DNA of 31,163 nucleotides from CAYGZA01 sp964354135 (lineage in GTDB: Bacteria > Planctomycetota > Planctomycetia > Pirellulales > Thermoguttaceae), in contig CAYGZA010000032.1 in the NCBI GenBank assembly GCA_964354135.1, positions 1 through 31,163 of the forward strand, read 5' to 3'. The notes below the pieces were generated by a model that was not told where the DNA came from, did not search any database, and saw nothing but the letters and a program-made list of their open reading frames with translations. Shown here piece after piece: positions 8,780-15,394 of this stretch. The stretch's first letter is position 1. The number at the start of each line of letters is the position of its first letter. The position numbers and the translations under genes are program-made.

Positions 8780-8832
8780 ACCGCTTCGTCCCGAAGCGGT
8801 TCGGGGATCCGCTTGCGGAGCAAGCGGTCTAC
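8776..8832. repeat. Structured repeat: outer inverted repeat with two inner hairpins
   Basis: GTAGACCGCTT at 8776-8786 is repeated inverted as AAGCGGTCTAC at 8822-8832. Inside are two hairpins, CCGCTTCGTCCCGAAGCGG (8781-8799) and CCGCTTGCGGAGCAAGCGG (8809-8827), which share bases with the outer arms and so compete with the outer pairing. The TAG at 8777-8779 is the stop codon of the ATP-grasp gene. No T-tract follows. Confidence 0.8.
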
Positions 8833-9109
8833 GGACGGAGGCGTTTGCCCGCCCCTACAGGCCGGACATTTGGTAAATGCGACTCGCCGGACCTGCCTGC
8901 TTTCTGAGCAGCCGCCGGCCTGCCTGCGTCCTGGGCACCGCTGCCCAAAAAGAAGTCGCGGCCATGCTGCGCATCGCAAGTCGTTGATTTGCAAGCACTT
9001 CGTGCTGTCACTTGACCGCAGCGCAATCATCCAGGCGTACGTGGGACCACCGGGATGTCCTGCGGGCGAGACCGTAACGCACCTTGGATCCAGGGAAGGG
9101 CTTTGATCG
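8833..9109. other. Gene-free spacer upstream of the ribbon-helix-helix gene
   Basis: With the preceding repeat this makes about 330 bases without a gene. A GC-rich stretch at 8841-8862 (GCGTTTGCCCGCCCCTACAG) looks like another repeat fragment adjoining the hairpin element. A short hairpin, AGCACTTCGTGCT, lies near 8995-9007. AGGGAAGGG near 9092-9100 is a loose ribosome binding site for the next gene. I see no convincing promoter, tRNA or coding potential. Confidence 0.5.
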
Positions 9110-9598
9110 ATGGCAACGAAGATTCGGGAACCGCTCGGAGAGACTCCCCTGCAGATAAATGGAGCCGCCCACGGGGCGAAGGCGGTGCTGCAAGTCGCTG
9201 AGCGGCTCCATTCCATGGATCCCGAATGGGTCGTCTTCTTCCGCGAGGTGCTCGGCGTGGACGGGGTCGTCCGCCGCACGTTTCGCGAGCCCGATTCCCT
9301 GGTCCGGTTCGAGTGCTCCCCCGAGTACGCCCGAATTCGGGAGCTGCTCGACGACCTCCGCAACCGCCAGCGCGACCGGCCGGCCGAGCGGGAGACCCAG
9401 CGGGTCGTGACCGTGCGGATGCCCCGGTCCCTCCACGAAACCCTCAAAGCCGAGGCCGAGGAGATGCGGGTGAGCATCAACACCCTGTGCATCTCGAAAC
9501 TGCTCAAGATGCTCGACGAGGGAGGGCGCCGTGACCTGACGACCAGCCGCCCTGCCGACCTGGTGGCCGGGGTGGCAAACACGGCAGCGGATGACTGA
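9110..9598 (+). CDS. Ribbon-helix-helix (HicB/Arc-type) domain protein
   Basis: A 162-residue protein whose only recognisable part is near the C-terminus. Residues 99-136 (VVTVRMPRSLHETLKAEAEE, then VSINTLCISKLLKML) fit the strand-helix-helix of Arc/MetJ or HicB-antitoxin C-terminal domains, which bind DNA as dimers. The first 95 residues are charged and not recognised; residues 37-60 (DPEWVVFFREVLGVDGVVRR) may form helices. It resembles HicB antitoxins in having an N-terminal module before the RHH, but no HicA-like toxin gene is beside it. It is flanked by repeats and, 1 base beyond its stop, by the 3' end of rnpB on the other strand. A stand-alone DNA-binding protein is the safest call. Confidence 0.75.
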   Translation: MATKIREPLGETPLQINGAAHGAKAVLQVAERLHSMDPEWVVFFREVLGVDGVVRRTFREPDSLVRFECSPEYARIRELLDDLRNRQRDRPAERETQRVVTVRMPRSLHETLKAEAEEMRVSINTLCISKLLKMLDEGGRRDLTTSRPADLVAGVANTAADD

Positions 9599-10032
9599 AG
9601 CGGACCTGTAAGCCGGGTTCTGTGCCCCGTCGTTCCGAGGAACGGCGAGGATGGTGACCATTTCTCTAGGGCGCCGGTTGCCCGGCGCCTCGAGCAGCCG
9701 ACCCGGAAGCGGGTGCGAAACGGGCCGTTTCGCGCCGATCCCGAAGGATCGAACTTCTTCCTGCTTGGCCTTGCTCCCGATGGGGTTTTCCGAGCCAGGC
9801 CGGTCACCCGGCCTGCTGGTGAGCTCTTACCTCACCGTTTCACCCTTACCGCGCGGAGCCGAGCCCTGCGAGGCGGTCTGCTTTCTGTTGCACTTTCCCT
9901 GGCCTCACGGCCGGTGGGCGTTACCCATCACCGTGTCCTGCGGAGCCCGGACTTTCCTCTCGCCGGGGCCGCCTGGGAGGCCGATACGGCGGCCTGCGGC
10001 ACCCGACCAGCGGCCATCCGGTCCACTCCGGT
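9599..10032 (-). ncRNA. rnpB: RNase P RNA, bacterial type A
   Basis: Read on the minus strand this carries the hallmarks of the catalytic RNA of RNase P. The 5' half of helix P4 is GAGGAAAGTCCGGGC (+ strand 9945-9959), and the 3' half is ACAGAACCCGGCTTAC (+ strand 9608-9623). Helix P1 pairs GTGGACC (10020-10026) with GGTCCGC (9600-9606), which sets both ends within a few bases; the length of about 430 is slightly above the typical 350-400. GGTGAAACGGTGAGGTAAGAG in the specificity domain is also typical. The RNA processes the 5' ends of tRNAs together with RnpA, encoded at 844-1227. No open reading frame across this stretch is credible. A TAATCT -10 candidate lies just upstream. Confidence 0.95.
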
Positions 10033-10042
10033 CCCAACTACA

Positions 10043-10048
10043 AGATTA
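10043..10048 (-). promoter_or_regulatory. Candidate -10 element of rnpB
   Basis: On the minus strand TAATCT lies about 10 bases before the inferred 5' end of rnpB (helix P1 begins near 10026-10032). No good -35 box is visible at the expected distance, so this is tentative. Confidence 0.3.
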
Positions 10049-10073
10049 GCCCTGCCCGGCTCCCCAGGGAAGC

Positions 10074-10211
10074 CCGCCGCTTGGAAGCGGCGGCTGAGTG
10101 GAACCCCAGGGAGCCTATGTTCCCGGGGTGGCATACTCTCACGACGCGAAGCGTCGGGTGAGCATGTCATGACATGCCGACCTTGCCTGCAGCAAGGACG
10201 GCATGCCACCC
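10074..10211. repeat. Cluster of nested hairpins between rnpB and the radical SAM gene
   Basis: Three structures lie in a row. First is CCGCCGCTT-GG-AAGCGGCGG at 10074-10093. Second is an imperfect hairpin, CCCCAGGGA with TCCCGGGG, at 10104-10128. Third is an 86-base element at 10126-10211 whose ends GGGTGGCAT and ATGCCACCC are perfect inverted repeats enclosing two hairpins (GACGCGAAGCGTC near 10142-10154 and CCTTGCCTGCAGCAAGG near 10181-10197). The third has the same plan (outer arms, two inner stems) as the element at 8776-8832. No coding potential is seen. Confidence 0.7.
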
Positions 10212-10243
10212 AGTTCAAAGCCCAAGTCGTCCTGCGGTGTCAC

Positions 10244-11200
10244 TCAGCCCACGGATTCGGCAACAGCGGTGTTCTTGCCCTGCCACGAGTCTCGCCGCAC
10301 GAGCTCGGCCTGCACGGCCGCCCGGACGGCCGATTTGTTCAGACACCACGCTGGGGCAATGAGGTACTCCGGCGGGGCATCCCCGCAGAGCCGCTCCACC
10401 ACGCAGTCGGGTGAAATCGCTTCCAGGAAGTCGACCACGTATCCGATATACTCCTCGAATGCCGGGAGCCGGACGGCTCCCGCGGCCACCGCATCGGCCA
10501 GGGGCGTTTGCTCGACGGCGTAGAGATTGTGGATCTTCACCGAATGGACGCCCAGCCGGGCCAGCTCCCGGGCAGTGGCCGCCATGTCTTCGGCGGTCTC
10601 CCCTGGCAGCCCGAGAATCACGTGGGCGCCGACGTTCAGATCGCGGCGTCGGCTCCGCTCGACGGCGTCCAGGAATGCGTCGTAATGGTGGCCGCGGTTC
10701 AGCCAATCCAGCGACCGATCGTGGATGCTCTGCAGGCCGTATTCGACGCAGAGCCACGTGTCGGCGGCAAGCTCGGCCAGCAGCCCCAGCACCTCATCCG
10801 GGACGCAGTCGGGTCGAGTGCCGATGGCAAGCCCCACCACGGCGGGATGCGCGGCCGCCTCCTCATACAACGCCCGAAGCCGCTCGACGGGGGCGTAGGT
10901 ATTGGTGGCCGGCTGAAAATAGGCAATGAAGCGGTCGATTTCCCGTCGCCAACGGAGGCGCCGGATCCCTTCGTCGATCTGCCGGGTAATCGAAAGGCCC
11001 GGCAGGCGACGGCTCGGGCTGAAGCTGCGGATGTTGCAGAAGGTGCAGCCGCCGGTCCCGACGGTGCCGTCGACATTGGGGCAGAAGAACCCCCCGTCGA
11101 CGCTCACTTTCCAGACCCGGCAGCCGAATCTCCAGCGGTAGAACGAGCCGAGATTATAGTAGCGCAGCCCCGAGGAACGCCAGTCGGCCGTTCCCCGCAT
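10244..11200 (-). CDS. Radical SAM protein, YhcC family
   Basis: A 318-residue radical SAM protein of the YhcC type (COG1242). The iron-sulfur cysteines are C40, C52 and C55 in FFCPNVDGTVGTGGCTFC. The spacing C-x11-C-x2-C differs from the canonical C-x3-C-x2-C and is characteristic of this family. Further blocks are ATNTYAP, GLAIGTRPDCVPDEVL, WLCVEYGLQSIHDRSLDWLN, VGAHVILGLPGET and VKIHNLYAVEQTPLA, all typical of YhcC relatives. The E. coli homologue's substrate is, as far as I know, not firmly established. The ATG at 11198-11200 was preferred over a TTG at 11227, because the latter lies within the divergent promoter and adds residues absent from the family. It is transcribed toward the repeat cluster and rnpB. 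Confidence 0.88.
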   Translation of the reverse strand: MRGTADWRSSGLRYYNLGSFYRWRFGCRVWKVSVDGGFFCPNVDGTVGTGGCTFCNIRSFSPSRRLPGLSITRQIDEGIRRLRWRREIDRFIAYFQPATNTYAPVERLRALYEEAAAHPAVVGLAIGTRPDCVPDEVLGLLAELAADTWLCVEYGLQSIHDRSLDWLNRGHHYDAFLDAVERSRRRDLNVGAHVILGLPGETAEDMAATARELARLGVHSVKIHNLYAVEQTPLADAVAAGAVRLPAFEEYIGYVVDFLEAISPDCVVERLCGDAPPEYLIAPAWCLNKSAVRAAVQAELVRRDSWQGKNTAVAESVG

Positions 11201-11217
11201 CGGGTGGGGTAAATCGG

Positions 11218-11246
11218 TTGACGCCAACGTACTCCCCGCCTACACT
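11218..11246 (+). promoter_or_regulatory. Sigma-70-type promoter of the FHA-rsgA-hflX genes
   Basis: TTGACG at 11218-11223 and TACACT at 11241-11246 are 17 bases apart. The -35 matches the consensus at 5 of 6 positions. Transcription would start near 11253, leaving a leader of about 65 bases before the FHA gene's ATG. This also rules against the in-frame TTG at 11246 as a start, since it overlaps the -10 box. Confidence 0.6.
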
Positions 11247-11317
11247 TGAAATCGGAGGGTTTTCCTCATCGTAAAATCCTCAGCAGCTTGCCACAAGAGA
11301 GGACTAACAACGCGCTT

Positions 11318-11800
11318 ATGTACGGCGAATTGATCCCGCTAGGCGGTGGCGACCCAATCCCTCTAAAGAAGGGATCTTTGCTCGTCGGGCGGCGGGAAAG
11401 CTGCGATGTCGTCCTGCGGTTCTCCAACGTCTCGGCCCATCATTGCCAGTTGACGCTCAACAACGGCTATTGGTTCGTTAAGGACCTCAATAGCCGCAAC
11501 GGGTTGAAGGTCAACGGGGTGCGGGTGATCGAGAAGCGGCTGGACCCGGGCGACATCCTGCGGGTTGCCAAACACAGCTACGAAGTGAGATACTCGCCGG
11601 TCGATAACGGCGCGGTCGGACCCCCTCCTCCCGACATGGCTGAAGAGGACGTTTTCAGCAAGTCGCTCTTGGAGCGGGCGGGACTCCTCAGGGGCAGCCT
11701 CTTGCGGGAAAAGCCCGAGCCCGAACAACCTGCCGAGTTCCGCTACGACATCACCGACGACGCTCCCGGGCCGGTGCGCAAGCGTCAAGGGCCGCTTTGA
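11318..11800 (+). CDS. FHA-domain protein
   Basis: A 160-residue protein with one forkhead-associated domain at about residues 4-95. The phosphothreonine-binding signature is complete: LLVGRRESCDVVL, then VSAHHCQLTL (Ser and His of the S-x-x-H motif) and KDLNSRNGLKVNG. The remaining tail (100-160) is proline- and acid-rich and has no recognised domain. FHA domains read phosphothreonine, so it probably docks to a Ser/Thr-kinase target or adaptor; the partner is unknown. The start at 11318 puts the first strand (MYGELIPLGGGDPIPL) directly at the N-terminus as in other FHA proteins. A purine-rich AAGAGAGGA lies 15 bases upstream, rather far for a ribosome binding site. It is followed 27 bases later by rsgA on the same strand. 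Confidence 0.85.
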   Translation: MYGELIPLGGGDPIPLKKGSLLVGRRESCDVVLRFSNVSAHHCQLTLNNGYWFVKDLNSRNGLKVNGVRVIEKRLDPGDILRVAKHSYEVRYSPVDNGAVGPPPPDMAEEDVFSKSLLERAGLLRGSLLREKPEPEQPAEFRYDITDDAPGPVRKRQGPL

Positions 11801-11827
11801 GGGCAGTGCGATCGGAAGTGGGTCGGC

Positions 11828-12973
11828 ATGGCGAAGAAGAAGCGGAAGATTCGCGCCGAGTTTCGCAAGAATCGCGCGCCTCGCACCCGACGGACCGACT
11901 GGACGCAGGAGTTTCTCCAGCACGGGTTCGAGCGGGTGGAACCGCCGCTCAGCGAGCGGGTCAGCGGCAAGGGAGACCTGACCCGGCGGCGGACCGTCAT
12001 GGGGGATCGACTGCCGGGGGGACAGGGATCGCCGTTCGACGTTGCGCTGCAGGTTGAGGAGGCGGCCTGCTCGCGCGGGCGGGTCTTGACCGTTTTTGGG
12101 CTGACCAGCACGGTGGAAGCCGAGGACGGCAGGCTGCACCGGTGCGTCACCCGCCGGCTTCTGAAGACCCTCAGCACGGACCAGCGGCACGTGCTCGTCG
12201 TCGGCGATCGGGTGCTCTTCCGCCTCGCACCCGGCGGCGCCGGCGGCGAGGGGATCATCGATCGCGTCGAGCCGCGCCGCGGGTGTCTATCGCGGATCGC
12301 CGGCCGACGGCAGCAGGTCCTGGTGGCCAACGTGGACCAGGTGTTGATCGTCGCCAGCGCCGCCCAGCCGCGGCTGAAGCGGAACCTGATCGACCGGCTG
12401 CTGATCTCCTCGGAAAAGGGCCGCGTCCGGCCGGTCCTGTGCATCAATAAGATCGACCTGGTGGAGCCCGTTTCCCTCCAGCCGCTGGCGGGCGTCTACA
12501 GCCAGATGGGCTACCAGGTGCTTCTCTTGAGCGCGGTGACCGGGTTCGGGCTGGAGCGGCTCCGCCGGGTTCTGAGCGACCGGCAAAGCGTGATCGTCGG
12601 GCAGAGCGGCGTAGGCAAGTCCTCGCTCCTGAACGTCCTCGATCCCTCGCTGAACCTGCGTATCGCCCCGGTCAGCGGCGAGACCGAAAAGGGGCGCCAC
12701 ACGACCTGCACGGCCCGGCTGTTGCCGCTCCGTTTTGGCGGATACGTGGTTGACACTCCCGGCGTCCGGCAGTTTCAGCTTTGGGACGTCAGTCCCGAGG
12801 AGGTGCCCGGCTTTTTCCGCGATCTCCGCCCCTACGTGAGCCGCTGCAAGTTTCCCAACTGCACGCACACGCACGAAGCCGATTGCGCGATCAAGGACGC
12901 CGTGGCCGACGGCCGGCTCGACCAGCGGCGCTACCAGAGCTATTGCCACCTGCTGGCCGGCGATGTCGAATAG
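11828..12973 (+). CDS. rsgA: Ribosome small-subunit GTPase RsgA
   Basis: A 381-residue circularly permuted GTPase that checks and matures the 30S subunit. The order is OB fold (about 80-150: RGRVLTVFGLTSTVEAEDG), then the GTPase motifs in permuted order: NKID (207-210, G4), GQSGVGKSS (258-266, G1), GRHTT (G2) and DTPG (about 308, G3). A C-terminal zinc knuckle follows, C340-x4-C345-x-H347-x5-C353. All key residues are present. The N-terminal ~75 residues are extra compared with E. coli and start with a very basic stretch (MAKKKRKIRAEFRKNR) that could bind rRNA. It lies between the FHA gene and hflX, 27 and 23 bases apart, so the three probably form one transcript. Confidence 0.95.
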   Translation: MAKKKRKIRAEFRKNRAPRTRRTDWTQEFLQHGFERVEPPLSERVSGKGDLTRRRTVMGDRLPGGQGSPFDVALQVEEAACSRGRVLTVFGLTSTVEAEDGRLHRCVTRRLLKTLSTDQRHVLVVGDRVLFRLAPGGAGGEGIIDRVEPRRGCLSRIAGRRQQVLVANVDQVLIVASAAQPRLKRNLIDRLLISSEKGRVRPVLCINKIDLVEPVSLQPLAGVYSQMGYQVLLLSAVTGFGLERLRRVLSDRQSVIVGQSGVGKSSLLNVLDPSLNLRIAPVSGETEKGRHTTCTARLLPLRFGGYVVDTPGVRQFQLWDVSPEEVPGFFRDLRPYVSRCKFPNCTHTHEADCAIKDAVADGRLDQRRYQSYCHLLAGDVE

Positions 12974-12996
12974 ACCTTGGGAGGAATTGAGCCGCC

Positions 12997-14310
12997 GTGA
13001 TTGAGACCAACCGGTTCGACGGGGTCGCCAGTGAGGCAGCCGTTCTAGTCGGCATCTTGCTGAAGGATCAGCCGGTCTGCGAACGCCCGTTGGAAGAGTT
13101 GGAGGGCCTGGCCGAGACCGTGGGGGCCCGGGTCGCCGGACAACTCACGCAGCGCCGCCAGGCGCCCGACGCGACCACCTACATGGGCTCCGGCAAGGTC
13201 GAAGACCTGAAGGCCGTGGTGGGCCACGTGGACGCCGACGTGGTGATCTTCGACAACGACTTGAGCCCCGGCCAAACCCGCAATCTGGAGAAGGCCCTCG
13301 GCGTCAAGGTCATCGACCGCACGGAGCTGATCCTCGACATCTTCGCCAGCCGGGCCCGGACCTACGAGGCGCGGTTGGCCGTCGAGCTGGCCCAACTGGA
13401 ATACTCGCTGCCGCGGCTGAAGCGGATGTGGACCCACTTGTCGCGGCAGAAGAAGGGGATCGGCCTCCGCGGCCCGGGCGAGAAGCAGCTCGAAACCGAC
13501 CGCCGGCTCGTTGAAAGGCGGATCCACGAGCTGCGGAGCGAGCTGAACGACATCCACCGCCGCCGCGAGCGGGAAGTGGCCACCCGCCGCGACCTGATGA
13601 CGGTTTCCCTGGTGGGCTACACGAACGCGGGCAAGAGCACGCTCTTGAACCGCCTCACGGGGGCCGACGTGCTCGCGCAGGACGCGCTGTTCTCCACGCT
13701 CGACACGCGCACCCGGCGATGGCAGCTCCCCGGCTGGGGACCGGTGCTGTTGAGCGACACGGTGGGCTTCATCCGCAACCTGCCTCACCACCTCATCGCC
13801 AGCTTCAAGGCCACCCTCGAAGAGGCCCGGCAGGCGCATCTCCTCCTGCACATGGCCGACGCCGGCAGCCCCGCGGTCATGGAGCAGATCAGCGCGGCGC
13901 ACAAGGTGCTCGAGGAAATCGGCCTGGACGCCAAGGAGACGATCCTGGTCCTTAACAAGGTCGACGTGCTGGAGGACCGGGCCACCCTCCAAGGGCTCTT
14001 GAACCGCTACCCGAACGCCGTCCCGATCAGCGCCCGCAAGGGAGCAGGATTGGGGCGCCTCGCCGCGGCGGTCAGTGAGGCCCTGAGCCGCGCCTTTCGC
14101 GACGTGGAAATCGAGTTCGGGCTCGACAACGGCCGCCTCATGGCCTATCTGGCGGCGCACGGCGAAGTCCTCTCCAGGCAATACCGCGACTCCCGGGTAA
14201 TCGTTCACTGCCGCATTCCGCAGAAGTACCTCGGACGCATCCGCCCCGATGAGGGCCTGGTCCGGCCTTACGGAAACGGAATCGAGGCGGTTGAGGACGT
14301 GGAAGGGTGA
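12997..14310 (+). CDS. hflX: GTPase HflX
   Basis: A 437-residue HflX, a ribosome-splitting GTPase that rescues stalled ribosomes. The N-terminal HflX domain contains TTYMGSGKVEDLK and VVIFDNDLSPGQTRNLEKAL, and the hallmark linker is KGIGLRGPGEKQLETDRR. The G domain follows with GYTNAGKS (207-214), DTVG (about 254-257) and NKVD (about 320-323). Length is typical. The start is GTG at 12997, preceded by GGGAGGAATT (12979-12988), a good ribosome binding site 9-10 bases away; the next in-frame alternatives lie inside the conserved domain. It follows rsgA by 23 bases and is the likely end of the FHA-rsgA-hflX transcript, with SDR next after 78 bases. Confidence 0.95.
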   Translation: MIETNRFDGVASEAAVLVGILLKDQPVCERPLEELEGLAETVGARVAGQLTQRRQAPDATTYMGSGKVEDLKAVVGHVDADVVIFDNDLSPGQTRNLEKALGVKVIDRTELILDIFASRARTYEARLAVELAQLEYSLPRLKRMWTHLSRQKKGIGLRGPGEKQLETDRRLVERRIHELRSELNDIHRRREREVATRRDLMTVSLVGYTNAGKSTLLNRLTGADVLAQDALFSTLDTRTRRWQLPGWGPVLLSDTVGFIRNLPHHLIASFKATLEEARQAHLLLHMADAGSPAVMEQISAAHKVLEEIGLDAKETILVLNKVDVLEDRATLQGLLNRYPNAVPISARKGAGLGRLAAAVSEALSRAFRDVEIEFGLDNGRLMAYLAAHGEVLSRQYRDSRVIVHCRIPQKYLGRIRPDEGLVRPYGNGIEAVEDVEG

Positions 14311-14388
14311 TCGCCGGGGGCCCATCCTTTACGCCGGGACTAAAAGCTGTACTCGCAGGTAGGCTCCTGCTGCAACTGAGCGGCTTCC

Positions 14389-15174
14389 ATGGCCAGACGG
14401 GAAATCGAAGGCAAGGCGGCGATCGTCACCGGGGCATCGAGCGGGATTGGCCGGGCCTTGTGCGTAGAACTGGCGCGGCAGGGCGCCCGCGTCGTGGCGG
14501 CCGCGCGGCGCGCCGACCGGCTCCGGCAACTGGCCGATGAGATTGCCGCCTTCGGCGATCGGGTCGAAACCGTGGCGGGCGACGTGACCGATCCGGCCAC
14601 GCGGCAGGCGCTGCTGGACGCGGCAGAGTCCCGCTTCGGCGGGCTGGCCATCCTCGTGAACAATGCCGGTATCGGGGCCCTGGGCCGGTTCGAGGACGCC
14701 GATCCGGCCCGGCTCCGCCGCATCATGGAGGTGAATTTCTTTGCCCTGGTCGAGATGACCCGCCTCGCGCTCCCGCTCTTAAAGCGGGCGGAAAAACCGA
14801 TCGTGGTCAACGTCGGCTCGATCCTCGGCCACCGGGCGGTCCCTTTCAGCAGCGAGTACTGCGCCAGTAAGTTCGCCGTCCGCGGCTTCAGCGAGTCCCT
14901 TCGCATCGAACTGGTCCGGCACGGAATCGACGTGCTTCTGGTCAGCCCAGGCAGCACGGAGACCGAGTTCTCGGATCACGTACTCCAGCGCACCGAGAAT
15001 GCTAATTGGCCCAAACATGGGTTGGTGTCTGCCGAGCACGTGGCCCGGAAGACCGTCCAGGCCATCCGCCGCGGGAGTCGCGAGATCATCCCGTCCGGGT
15101 GGGGGAGGCTGGTCTGCTTCCTGAACCGGCTGTCCCCCCGACTGATGGATCGACTCCTTAGCCGCTACACGTAG
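14389..15174 (+). CDS. Short-chain dehydrogenase/reductase
   Basis: A 261-residue classical SDR. The NAD(P)-binding TGASSGIG lies at 14-21, NNAG at 91-94, and the catalytic S144, Y157 and K161 are all present (YCASK). R40-R41 after the second strand (VVAAARRADRL) favour NADP(H). The C-terminal ~25 residues (WGRLVCFLNRLSPRLMDRLL) are amphipathic or hydrophobic, as in DHRS7-like SDRs that sit on membranes. The substrate cannot be told from sequence. It lies 78 bases after hflX on the same strand with only a weak ribosome binding site. It may be transcribed with the upstream genes or on its own. Confidence 0.88.
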   Translation: MARREIEGKAAIVTGASSGIGRALCVELARQGARVVAAARRADRLRQLADEIAAFGDRVETVAGDVTDPATRQALLDAAESRFGGLAILVNNAGIGALGRFEDADPARLRRIMEVNFFALVEMTRLALPLLKRAEKPIVVNVGSILGHRAVPFSSEYCASKFAVRGFSESLRIELVRHGIDVLLVSPGSTETEFSDHVLQRTENANWPKHGLVSAEHVARKTVQAIRRGSREIIPSGWGRLVCFLNRLSPRLMDRLLSRYT

Positions 15175-15394
15175 CGAGTGGTTCTTCCCGCTTCAACCCG
15201 TTGGAAGCATGCGCCGGGGGTGCGACAAGGGGGGCCATCATTCTCCCTACAACAAGTCTTTTTCGCAGATTCGTTATTCCCCCTACATTCCGAATAATCG
15301 ACACATTTTGTTCAACACGCCTCTTATCCCACCCCGATACGAGAATTAACCACGGTGCCCTGCTGCGCCGCGACGGTGCTGGGAGAGATTCACA
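15175..15394. other. AT-richer spacer, probable promoter region
   Basis: This 220-base spacer is noticeably less GC-rich than its surroundings, especially 15240-15350. It precedes a long secreted or anchored protein and probably holds its promoter, but I cannot assign -35 and -10 boxes with confidence. GGGAGA at 15380-15385 is the ribosome binding site of the next gene, about 9 bases before its ATG. Confidence 0.4.

Noticed and set aside
8780..9600. Possible junction of two different source genomes (assembly chimera)
   Set aside because: I compared leucine codon use by hand in the ATP-grasp gene (CTC 14, CTG 12, TTG 3) and rsgA (CTC 14, CTG about 22, TTG 4). The shift is small and within gene-to-gene variation. 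Read coverage across the spacer would be the proper test.
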